Source: Chelonoidis abingdonii
Taxonomy: Eukaryota > Chordata > Testudines > Testudinidae
Length of the DNA stretch: 64,000 nt
NCBI RefSeq assembly: GCF_003597395.2
Contig: NC_133790.1
Span: forward strand, 18,128,662-18,192,661
Direction of reading: 5' to 3'
In this document: positions 33,830 through 43,225 of the stretch, one piece after another
Layout: each line of letters opens with the position of its first letter
How positions within the stretch are numbered: position 1 is the stretch's first letter
Notes under the pieces: model-generated
Seen by the model: the letters and a program-made list of their open reading frames with translations, nothing else
The model's database searches: none
Told to the model about the DNA's origin: nothing
Position numbers and translations under genes: made by a program

Positions 33830-34021
33830 CGGCGTTAAGAAGGAACTCGAGGAGCCGGGTGGGCCGGCAGGGGTAATACTATCACGCCGCCATGCGCGGC
33901 ACTCTAGGGGGCGACCTGCCCCGGCCTGCTGGAGTTGCTAAGGTAAAAGTTCTCTGACGAACGTGCACGCGCGGCGCATACACCTACTGGAATGGATATG
34001 AGCAAGCACTCGAAGAAGAAT
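33830..34021 (-). repeat. Left terminal repeat of DIRS copy 3
   Basis: On the plus strand it ends ACCTACTGGAATGGATATGA then GCAAGCACTCGAAGAAGAA, the mirror image of the block at 30255-30290. It lacks the outermost GTAACTGTTG seen at the other end, so the two terminal repeats are not identical, as is usual for DIRS elements. Confidence 0.65.
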
Positions 34022-36586
34022 CATAAGTTTGCTTCAGGGGCAATTAAAAATACAGAGCACATATCTTTAGAGTTTGGTTTAATTTTCACCATTATAAATG
34101 AATCTGTGATATCAGCCTGGAGGAGGAGATAAAAATTGGGTTTCTGCTATAAATTCTCAAAAGTGTGTGCGGGGTTTTGGAAACTCTGTAGAACTCTGGG
34201 AAGATTTCCCCTGTGTGCTACCTAGAGTTTCAGAAAAAACCTGAGACTTCTCCAGCCTGCATAAATATTTCTTTCTTGTTTAACATCCATGTGAAGCTGG
34301 GATCTAACTGTAAAATATAGATAAGACCCTTGAGGATTGAAACTGAGAGATTTTGTAAAGCGGGGCAGCAGCAACAAAATTAATAATTGTAGCAAGATTG
34401 TGCTGCAAATATTTAGAAATTATTTTGGCTTGGATAATTTTGTCATTTTTTGGCTGGCTGGGTCTTACTTTTTTGTCCCTTTGTACCTGGTCTACCCACA
34501 GTTTTTGTAATGTCCAGTCTTGTTAGAACTGGTTAGAGCTGAATATCTATCAAAAGTCTGCAAGGAGGTGGAAATTATAGCATGTAATATGTCACCAATA
34601 TGTAATGAATAGTAATACACCAAAGTACTTTTTAATGCTGCTTGCTTATTGATTGAGGCATTCTCATCTGAAGAGGTTAAGCTAATGCCTGGTGTGTTAG
34701 AGGTTATAATCGAGAATCCATGATATGGAAAAAAGAGAATTATGTAAGGAGACACGTGGTTTTGCTTGTGTTACATGGTGATTTTCATTAGTGAACTGAA
34801 CTCTCATTTTGCCTGTCCTAGCACAGAATTAATGCAAGCTATACAGGAATTTGGACTTAATTCTCAAGTGTTTTTTAAAATCCCAATAATTGTCATGAAG
34901 CTGCCTTAAATCTATAACATGGTTCAGTTTTCTAAGTGACAGTTACTTAAAAAGTTCCATCCCTGCGAAAACCAGAATTCCTATCAGATATTTTTTACAG
35001 AAGCCCTCCCATATTTTTGATTCAGAGGCTTTTTTAATTAGCCCAAAGCAAAGAACAAAACCAAGTAAATTATTTTTTACCGAAGCAGTTTTGTTCCTTA
35101 TTTATTGTTGCTGTTTTCACATGGATGACAGATTTATGTGTGTGTCTGTGTCCGTCCATCCCCAAATGCCTTGTTATCAAAAATGTTGCCTCTGTCCACA
35201 TGGAGAGGTAGCTAGACTAACTTTTTCCTTCCGAAGAGAAAACACATCAGCACAAAGGGAAGTCTGTAACATTTAAAGCTAAATAGCCATAAGAGTTCTG
35301 AGTGAAGCAGCTATAGGCAGCATTAACAAACCCTTGTACATATAGTGTACTGATCCAATGCCCACTGAAGTCAGAGGAAGGATTCTTAGCTAAGCACAGT
35401 ACAAAGAATACTTGTGTGATGTTTTTCTAACAGCTTGTGAGATTTAAAGTGACCTCCAAAATTGCACCTGTAAAGTTAGCAAGTACACCCAGTTATCCGA
35501 GCAGAGAACACCAGTACTGAAATGGGCCCCAGATTTTTATACTGGGACTGAAAAATAGACCCTGTTAAACCTCTGCTCTCCAGCTCAGCTTGACATTGTA
35601 AAAGCTTCAATGTGACCGGCCTGATCTGGCAGTGTTTCCATGCAGGAACTGTAATTTAAGGGAACACAATAGAGCATTAGATTTGGAGGGAACACTCCAA
35701 TCAGTGTGAAACGTTCTGGTTTTCATTATAACACTGCTCCTAGTACATTGCTAAGGTGTTCTTGTGCCTATAGGGTATAACTCCATAAGAGCATCTCTTT
35801 AATGGAGTCATTATGCCATCTTATTTTAGAGCTTTTCAGATTTTAGAATAACAGTGAAATGTTTCTTTCTTAAACACCTTTTTCTTTCTGCAAAAGTATT
35901 TGTACCTATATTGGTCTGTTACTTTATTACCTGCTTTTGAGACAGACTTAATTTGGGTCTATTGTCTGTACTAAGTGCTTTTTTTGGTCAGATTTCCCCC
36001 AAGTGAAAGAGTTGAGATTAATTCTCTGCAGGTCTCCCAGCTATTCCTCACTGAAGATATCTCCCTCCATTTAGACTCAGAATTACCTCCATTGTATTCA
36101 AGTCCTGTGTTATTACACTTCTGAATATCAGTTTTAACAACAACATTGCTGATTCTAGAGGACTTTTATGGTAGAATACAAAGTCACGTCATTTTCACAG
36201 TGACCCTCATTTTAATTCATACTGATCCAGCATTTGGCCTTCACAAATTGAAGTCTTTTTATTCTGATCAGATATCATCAAGTCTGACTTGTTAGATTTG
36301 TGCACACCATGTACTTCACCACAGTGAAAGATCAGCACTTAAATCAGACAACCATAAATTGGATACTGAGAAAATATAGCTACACCTGGAGTTTTATTTC
36401 ATCCTTGCAGTGTCTGTCCCCTTTCCTGCACTGAGTGAAGAATTGGTACAAGTCATTTGACACTGCAAAAATTCCTCAACAGGAGGCTTCTGGGTACACA
36501 GGGCAACTAACTCCTCCTCTTCCATCAAAACCTCCCGATGACTGAATTCAGACCCTTCTATTGAATTATTTTACCTCTTGCACTTT

Positions 36587-36715
36587 GGCCCCAATCCAGA
36601 AAAACACTTAAGCACATGTTTAACTTCTAGCACATGAGCAGTTCCATTGAATTCAACAGGAATATTTAAGTGTTTAAAGCCAAGTGTGTAGTTATGTTCC
36701 TTGCTGGATGGGGCC
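36587..36715. repeat. MITE-like palindromic repeat, copy B
   Basis: GGCCCCAATCCAGAAAAACA at the left pairs with TTCCTTGCTGGATGGGGCC at the right, and ACTTAAGCACATG faces AATATTTAAGTGTTTAAAGC around ATTGAATTCAAC. It is of the same family as 18251-18434. Confidence 0.65.
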
Positions 36716-37177
36716 TTTATTATTCGTGATTTATAAAGATCCAGGGGTGGTTGTTAGAGTGGAAGTGCCTAATAATGGTAGAAGTAATTATCTTCCTTCT
36801 AGCAAAACCAGTTTGCTGCGGTGGGTTATAATTTGTGACAAACCAGTATTAAGTCCTTTGTTCCCAACTACTATTTTAGGGGGTTTGTCACAATATTAAC
36901 AGACCTCAAATGACTCGCCCGTGTGTTGATTTTATCTCCTTCCTTTAAGAATGTTCATCTTGGTTTTAAAACCTTTGCTTTGGCCCACATGGGCCATGTT
37001 GGGACACTCATTGCCTGGGTTTCTATACATCTGTCAGCCGTTCGGACTGCTAAGCGCATGTAGTGTGGATTTGTCTCTTTTCAAGCTGAGGGAAAACACC
37101 TGCTGCATCACCCTCCAGAACGAGTGGTTAATGTTCCATTGGTACAGCTGGAAATTAAGTCCTTTCTTCTGTTTTAG

Positions 37178-37250
37178 AGTGGTTGGTGGTTTTGAGACTC
37201 TGACAGCTATGGAGAATGTGGACAGCGATCCAAAAACAGATCGTCCCAAG
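37178..37250 (+). CDS. PPIL2: PPIL2 exon encoding VVGGFETLTAMENV...
   Basis: 73 bases between TCTTCTGTTTTAG and GTACTA. The first base completes Arg and the rest reads VVGGFETLTAMENVDSDPK then TDRPK, the last helix and strand region of the cyclophilin fold. It ends in phase 0. The match to the PPIL2 sequence as I know it is near complete over the 24 codons, with conservative changes. The open frame around it (36951-37460) runs through intron and is not the coding extent. Confidence 0.95.
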
Positions 37251-37422
37251 GTACTACTTAAATGTAAACCAGAAGGGTTACCAAACAAAGGGAGAGTGTG
37301 TGTGTTCCCTGAATGCAGTCCAGGCTGTTACTGCTTATTTTTTAAAGTTACCTTCAGAAAAATGAAACCAACCCAATTAGCAGCTTCTGGTACCTTTTTT
37401 AATTTTAATTTTTTGTTTCCAG

Positions 37423-37485
37423 GAGGAAATACGAATCAAATCAATAACTGTTTTTGTTGATCCGTATGAAGAGGCAGATGCTCAG
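37423..37485 (+). CDS. PPIL2: PPIL2 exon encoding EEIRIKSITVFVDPYEEADAQ
   Basis: 63 bases, 21 codons, phase 0 at both ends, between TTTGTTTCCAG and GTGAGG. It begins EEIRIKSITVFVDPYEEA, the final strand of the cyclophilin domain and the start of the acidic linker. Only 172 bases of intron separate it from the previous exon. Confidence 0.95.
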
Positions 37486-37976
37486 GTGAGGAGGAAATCA
37501 TCTGTTTGATAGGTTTGCAAAGAAATATTTAATTCTAATCTGTAGCCCCATCTGCTTCTCTGGGAATTCGTACTCGTCCCATGTTGCGTGCCTCTCTTGT
37601 CTTCCCCTTGGGTGATTACACCTGTGTTTTACAAGCAAAGATTGAACAGCTGCTATCTGAGGCTATCTCGTTTGCTAGAAACATGCTAGTGTTGGAGTGG
37701 ATAGTGGTTTGGAGAGTAATACACCAGACTTATAAAGGCTCCTCCATGTCTCCCAGTGTTACCTCTGCCTTCCCAATGGCAGTTGCCTATCACTTGCAGT
37801 GGAGTGATGGCCATAGACCATTCATTCCTTGAGGCACTGTTACCCAAGCATGCACTGTAAGTCATGGCAGTGATGGTATTGCATAGTGCTTTGCCACTAC
37901 ACAGCGCTTGGACACAGTCGCCTTTTCTTTGAACTAATCTCTTGTAACATATTCTTCTAATACTCATTTCCCTCAG

Positions 37977-38116
37977 ATCTCTGCAGAGAGAGAAAAGGCC
38001 CGACAAGAGGAGGAAGCATCCAAAACCAAGACTAAGGCTGTCCTGCCAAAGAGAGAGAGCCAGGCTCCCAAAACTTACCGGCCAGGCATTGGGAAGTACA
38101 TTAATATGGCTGCAGC
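37977..38116 (+). CDS. PPIL2: PPIL2 exon encoding the charged linker
   Basis: 140 bases between CCCTCAG and GTAAGT. It reads ISAEREKARQEEEASKTKTK, then a short Lys/Arg/Ser linker, then TYRPGIGKYINMAA. The first half is rich in Glu, Lys and Arg and probably helical or unstructured. The GKYIN motif is conserved in PPIL2. The exon ends with GC, completed by A in the last exon to give Ala. This linker varies most between species. Confidence 0.95.
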
Positions 38117-39669
38117 GTAAGTCTCTTGCACAACTGTGCTTTGTTCAGTGTTCCTGCTGTCTTGGCCGGGGATCTCCCCTTTCCTCTCTGGCACCAGCGC
38201 TACGGCTCAGTGTTGTATGGGAGACACTGTCACTTACCAGCCGTTTGATGCCGATGGACCTTGCTAGGAACATTCGTGTACCAATCACAGCAGTCAGTGT
38301 CTGGCCCTATTGTTTTAAGGATAAAAACAGCAAACATTTCTTTTAAAGGCTCAATGTAAAGGCCAGAGCTGATCATTAACAGCGTGTGTGTGTGTGTAGT
38401 TACAAACACTTTTATCATCTCTGTGGAGGAGCCTGTCCATCACTTCCTGGACAGGACCTGAATTCAGTCTCCTGAGTTTTCCCTTCTGCAGTGTTACTGA
38501 GAACTCCTAAAGCAGCCTTTTCCCTGCACACTTCTTGTACTGTTGGTAGTTTAGCTTTCCAGAGGCGAGCGCCAAACCCTGGCCCAGCTTTTCACCTATT
38601 TTGGAGAATTAAAAAGAATGTGTACTGCCAAGTTTTGAACAGCCTTCTACCAAATCCTCCCACAAATGTGGCTCTCACATCGTAGTGTACACAAAAGCAT
38701 GTGTTTGTATGTACAGACCTCGGCTGCCGACAGGCCTGTATGCCTGTGCAGTTGGGAGATTTTGGTGCCCATTCAGTTGAAAATGTGTCCTGTAAGTTTA
38801 GCCAGCACATGTACATTGTTAGTCATTTGGGTCTTTTAGAAGTTCAGCTAGAACATGCTGCTGTTCACCTCTGTTTTAAAATTGTGCTGAAATTCGGTTG
38901 AACTTAAAATTGCTTTCCTGCTCCACCGTGGTTACTATGGAAACATGTAGGAAAGTTTGCAAGATTAATAGTCTATGCTGAGTGGGCCAACCAGTTCCCT
39001 GAGGTTTTTTCCCAATGGCTTTCATCCCTGCAGTCTTCTCTGTAACATGTGTGACACTGGTCTCCAATGACACCTTTGGTGGTTTCAGTCTGATCCCTAT
39101 TGGCCACCTCATGGGACTTGGCAATCAAGTAAATTTCTGCATGATTCATAGGCTCTGCTCGAGAGATGCCAGGAATAGCAGCACGGACTGCTGTTGGTCT
39201 GGATCATGCATTTGGCAGCACTGGGAGGGGTGGGAAATGTCTCACAGCCCCCCTACTTCTTGCATTGTGTCCAGCTAACTGCAAAACCCTTTTACTTTTA
39301 AAAGCATGAAGCACTCCATAGGAAGGTGAGGAAACAGGCTCATGCTTTCCGATTTGCCTGTGTTCCTGTGTGCTGGGCCCAAACCAAAGCCATAGCTTCA
39401 AACCACCCCCCATCCCTTCCACATTTCGGGAGTATTCAAAATCCAAACCTGGAACCATTCCCAACATTTTAAGTGGCCCCTCTCTCTTTAATGAGCTAGA
39501 CCAAAACCCTGCATCTTCAACCCCCGGTAAACCACATCTCAGTACTGCAGCCAAAGCATCTCTCTAATTTGTATGTGACAGGCTAGCTCCATTCTAAATC
39601 ATGCTTGGAAGGGAAAGGAATCCAGCTAACATTAGCAGTCACTGATATTTGTTTTCATTTTGGCTGCAG
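38117..39669 (+). other. PPIL2: Last PPIL2 intron (1.55 kb)
   Basis: Begins GTAAGT and ends TTTGGCTGCAG. It contains a short GT run (38382-38397), with no recognised transposon or gene. The open frames inside it on both strands have no domain. Confidence 0.85.
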
Positions 39670-39763
39670 AAAACGAACAGCAGATGATGAGGGGCCTTCA
39701 ACCAGTGCAGCTGTGAAGAAAGAGAAAAGGAGCACAGGCTTTGGGGACTTCAGTTCCTGGTAG
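39670..39763 (+). CDS. PPIL2: PPIL2 last coding exon and stop
   Basis: After the base that completes Ala it reads KRTADDEGPSTSAAVKKEKR and then STGFGDFSSW followed by TAG (39761-39763). The FGDFSSW end is a hallmark of PPIL2. The KKEKR run could help nuclear import. The acceptor is TTTTGGCTGCAG. Together the six exons encode about 180 residues without a break. Confidence 0.95.
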
Positions 39764-41335
39764 CAGAGTGGAGAGCCTGTCACTGGAGCAGAACAGCAAA
39801 AAAGAGCCTTCCACCAACCCCAAGGGGCCTGAAAGGCAGGCTGTCCTGGGGAGGGAAAGCACTGGCCCACCCTTCTAGTGGGGAAGAAAATCACTGCTTT
39901 GTTAAAGCTCCTTAATGCGGCTTTGTTCTCTAGAGAGCTACATTGCTCCAACTGCATCTTCCTCAAAGCCCTGGGTTATGGTGGATTTTACAGCCATGGA
40001 GTGGGTACCCCCACTACTCTTTCAGACTGTTGATTATCTAGGGCCTCTTTGTCTACTTCGCTGCTCGGCAGATTAAGCAGAATCATCTCCTGTCAGTACA
40101 GGAGCTCAGGGAACAGGCATGGTGGTGAGCAAGCTCCTTTTTCAGGGAGTTGCTTCCAGATGAGACAGGACCCTGCCAGCTGAGTGAATTGGTGGAAATC
40201 AGTGATGATGCTGTAGTCTTCTCTCTCTTCTCTCCCCCCCTCACCCCCCAGCTCTGTGCTGGAACTCCAGGTTGCCACTTATTGTCCTCTTGCCACCTCC
40301 ATTCCCTTTTGAGCCCCTGTGCAGCCACCCTTATTCCGCCCAAGGACTGCCTCTGGAGCCTATCCGTACTGCTTGTTAATGGGCTGAGAGGTTGCTGGCA
40401 ATCAACATAAATCCATGGGCCTGAACAAGCTGTGTCTGCTGCCAACCAAACCCCCCTGCCACAGCCTGGGAAACAGCTGTTAAGGACTGGCAGCCTGATC
40501 CCGAGCCTCCACTTGGCACTGCAGAGCAGTTAAGCCACCATGTTGGCCCATTTATTGCTCTGTCTTGGTAGCCACGGGAACACCTGTGTCCCCTTCTGGC
40601 CCTTATCAGGGCCACGCTGCCTGGGACCAGTTCAGAAGCCCGTCCTTATCACCAGTGCTGATGGGTAGCCCCCAGTTGGGGCAAGTGACTAGTAAGAAGC
40701 AGCATTGTAGATTTAGTTTTTAAACCTGTCCTTGTCATCGCAGAGTAACAGGACTCAGTTCTGCTCTCCTAGGAGAGAGAGAGAGCCCTGCTTTCAACAG
40801 TCCCAGAAATCACATCCATCTGATACCTCCCATTTACAGTGTCCAACTAGAGACCCCTCATCAGGATAATGTGATATCAAAGGGCATGCACACCCTGCAC
40901 CCATTCACCTCAGCTGCTTAAATCCCTTCCAGAATAAGCCCCGCATATATTAATTACCCAGAGTAGCCGGGCACACACAAATTAAGATGTTTCCAAACTA
41001 AAGATTTTAGGAAGAAGAGACTTGTATCAGCCCATCGCATTTAACCTTCTTAACATCCTAACATTCTGCACCCTCTGTTACCATCCTTGTTGCCCAGCAA
41101 GGTACTGATCCTACAGAACAGTTCTTTTCCACTGCTCCTTCGACATTTTGAATCAGCAGGAATCCCCTCCTTACTCCATCTAAGGAGCTGAGTCATGCTT
41201 TTGCAATCAGATTTGTAAACAGTGCATTTCTAGTAACAGTGTCTTGTTTTTAAAAGAACTCCACGTTTATACAGAATTCCAGCTAGGAACTTTTGGTAAA
41301 ATATTTTCATTAAAAGCTTTTATTTCCTTTTGAAC
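39764..41335 (+). other. PPIL2: Probable PPIL2 3' untranslated region
   Basis: It follows the stop codon directly. No AATAAA is seen in this stretch. The best poly(A) signal is ATTAAA at 41309-41314, with a GT-rich stretch (CCGTTGTGACTG) beginning about 27 bases after it, so cleavage near 41330 is likely. The length of about 1.5 kb is inferred, and earlier cleavage cannot be excluded. No repeat is obvious in it. Confidence 0.55.
41309..41314 (+). terminator. Candidate poly(A) signal ATTAAA
   Basis: ATTAAA is the commonest variant of the canonical hexamer. A T-rich stretch (TTTTATTTCC) and then a GT-rich stretch follow at the usual distance. No transcript evidence is available. Confidence 0.45.
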
Positions 41336-41374
41336 ACTTGCCGTTGTGACTGCTCTTATTCAAATATTTTCTAG

Positions 41375-41461
41375 GACTATGGCATTACAAAGTACAAGGA
41401 AATGATTCATCCATACTTTAGCAGATCTGACTATAAAGACTTTGGACTCTTTCGAATATGA
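41375..41461 (+). CDS. Possible terminal coding exon of unknown gene or PPIL2 variant
   Basis: Directly after the candidate PPIL2 cleavage site, the acceptor TTCAAATATTTTCTAG is followed by 28 open codons in phase 0: DYGITKYKEMIHPYF, then SRSDYKDFGLFRI and TGA. The peptide is rich in Tyr, Phe, Lys and Asp and looks protein-like, but I do not recognise it. A phase-0 acceptor could join the PPIL2 exon ending at 37485 (a phase-0 donor), not the one ending at 38116. It could also be the last exon of another + strand gene, or chance: 28 open codons alone are not significant. No poly(A) signal is clear after it. Confidence 0.25.
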   Translation, partial: DYGITKYKEMIHPYFSRSDYKDFGLFRI

Positions 41462-43050
41462 TTATGACTTTCTGTAAATTATAAGAAGTTCAAACTAGCT
41501 TGAAAGGAATGGGGATTTTTTTTGTTTTAAAATAGTTTGCAGTGTTTAAGTTTGAACAGAATAAGCATGTGTCCAAATCTTGGCACAGGAAACGTGGCAT
41601 TTCCCTGAAACTGACTTTCTTTGTGTATTACTGAAATTTCTAGCTCTCTTTCCTGGCAAATCTTTGCTGAGCTCTCCTGTTTAATAACGGTTGTGGTTGC
41701 AAAGCTCACAAATCTTGTCATACCTGGTTTCCCTGCGTACCTTTCAGTTCCATTACAGGCTGGCATTTTTATACATTTTGCAAGAGTTCACCATAGCCGT
41801 GTCTTTTTAAACTCCTCAACACAAATGCAAAAATAGGAGGATAAAAGTTTGAGAATTAGATTGGCTGTTGGCAGGCAGTCTTCACCCACGACACTTCAGT
41901 CACAGTGAGCACCACTTATGCATTAGAGTTAAAAAACTTCAGTTTGCAACACAGTGACACGGGCAGTTTGCTCAGTGGCTGGCTGGATATGTGCTGTTAG
42001 TTCAAATTATAGCAAACACAGAGCCTGAACTTCAGGTAACAACTACAAGTAAACCAACATTGGAGATGGTGGACAGATCTTCAGAGTGGAAATTGGGTTC
42101 AAAGCAAAGGCTGGGTTGCGTTTTAGATAAGAGTAAAACATTGCAGGATTTATGTCCTTTGTCTGTTTAAACTTGGGGTGCACAATATCCTTTGGGGGGG
42201 GGGGGGAGACATGCCAGATTTTTTTAGAAGGTAAATCATTGAAAACACAAATTAAGCACAGGCATGTAAGTACAGCTCTTTTGTTTCATCAAACTATGTA
42301 TTTATTAACATGAAACATTTTTAGTGATGACTGTAATATACAAACAAAAAATATATCTAGGTTTAAAGAACTGACCTACTTCAAGGATTTTTGGTAAGGG
42401 GGGTGAGAACATATTTTGAGAGCCAAAGGGGTGCAGGCTGCAGTAAAGGTTAAGACCCACTGGTTTAGACTGTAAGCTCTGTGAAGTGGGGACTGTGCTA
42501 CTCTGATTGTACAGCCCCATTATGTCTGTTCTCTCTATTCTTCCTCTGGGTGCTTTCACTGGCCCGGGTACTGTTATACGGTGACCACCTCTGTTGTTGT
42601 TTACCTTTATACTAAATACACGGGGGGGGGGGGGGATGAGTGGGGTTATTTAAATAGAATAGGTAATAGACATGCCTGAGCGAGTGTGAGAGATACTATA
42701 CCTCTCTGCTGCCTTGTAGTGGCACACTTGTGATCCTTGAGAGAAAGTTCTGTGCTTCGTGTATGATTTCACTGCAGCACTGTGTTAATAGTTCATTGAG
42801 CAACTTGCCAAAATAGCCTCCATCAAGTGGCAAAATGAAGTACCTAACCAATACAATGAACAATCGTTCAGTGAGGAGGCAGCTTACAAATCAGAAGTAT
42901 GAAGCAATAGGATGGGCAGGCATATACCATTCTGTCATATTGCATGCAAACAACATGAAGGGGGGCTGGGGATTACTGGGGAGTTGGAACTCTCCACGTG
43001 TGTGTGTGGCTTGAAATCAGCCCAGTGCAGTCATTACTGGGGTCTTATCT
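41462..43050. other. Intergenic stretch after PPIL2
   Basis: No gene is recognised. It contains G runs at about 42194-42206 and 42622-42635 and an old SINE-like fragment near 42465-42555 (AGACTGTAAGCTCTGTGAAG). In mammals and birds YPEL1 lies tail-to-tail with PPIL2, but I found no YPEL1 coding exon on the minus strand here. Confidence 0.45.
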
Positions 43051-43225
43051 GTAGGATAAAGGTGCCCTGGTGTAACTTAAACCAGCTCTAAAAACATATA
43101 AATAGGTGCAGGCAACTTACTTTGGTGGGCAAGTAGCTTCCTCTGCTTTAAACCTGTTCCCAGTTGACTTAAGCTAAACTGCTGCAAGCCACTGTCAAAC
43201 CCTGTGTGAACAAAACAGGTTCAAA
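43050..43225. repeat. Possible MITE with inverted ends
   Basis: TGTAACTTAAACCAGCTC-type sequence at the left and AACAAAACAGGTTCAAATTC at the right, with TTAAACCTGTTCCCAGTTGA between, suggest a palindromic non-autonomous repeat. The pairing is imperfect and the ends are uncertain. Confidence 0.3.

Larger units (their letters stand above)
30238..34021 (-). mobile_element. DIRS-like element, copy 3, internally deleted
   Basis: Read on the minus strand it starts with the inverted repeat (34021 to about 33830, with the GAGTTCCTTCTTAACGCCGT block at about 33850-33830) and a TTAG-rich leader. Next come a gag-like piece, then directly RNase H, and a recombinase (about 31520-30570). It ends with the internal complementary region (about 30560-30480) and the terminal repeat with GAACAACAGTTACAAGG at 30238. 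It is about 3.8 kb, against more than 6 kb for a whole element. The reverse transcriptase palm with YLDD is missing. It lies antisense within the PPIL2 intron. Confidence 0.8.
20282..37177 (+). other. PPIL2: PPIL2 intron (16.9 kb), repeat-filled
   Basis: The intron begins GTAACA and ends TCTTCTGTTTTAG, and it interrupts the cyclophilin domain. It is long because of insertions: a minus-strand DIRS element (30238-34021), several hAT-like repeats, a possible LTR, a MIR-like element and MITEs, all listed separately. Stretches between them (20282-20920, 22370-23030, 23710-24740, 25030-26430, 34022-36580) are AT-rich and show nothing I can name. No second gene is seen inside it. Confidence 0.85.

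Noticed and set aside
37034..37288. Antisense frame over the PPIL2 exon
   Set aside because: Shadow of the coding exon, with no motif of its own.
36951..37460. 169-codon frame as the PPIL2 coding extent
   Set aside because: Only 37178-37250 and 37423-37485 match PPIL2; splice sites border both, and the rest is intron that happens to be open.
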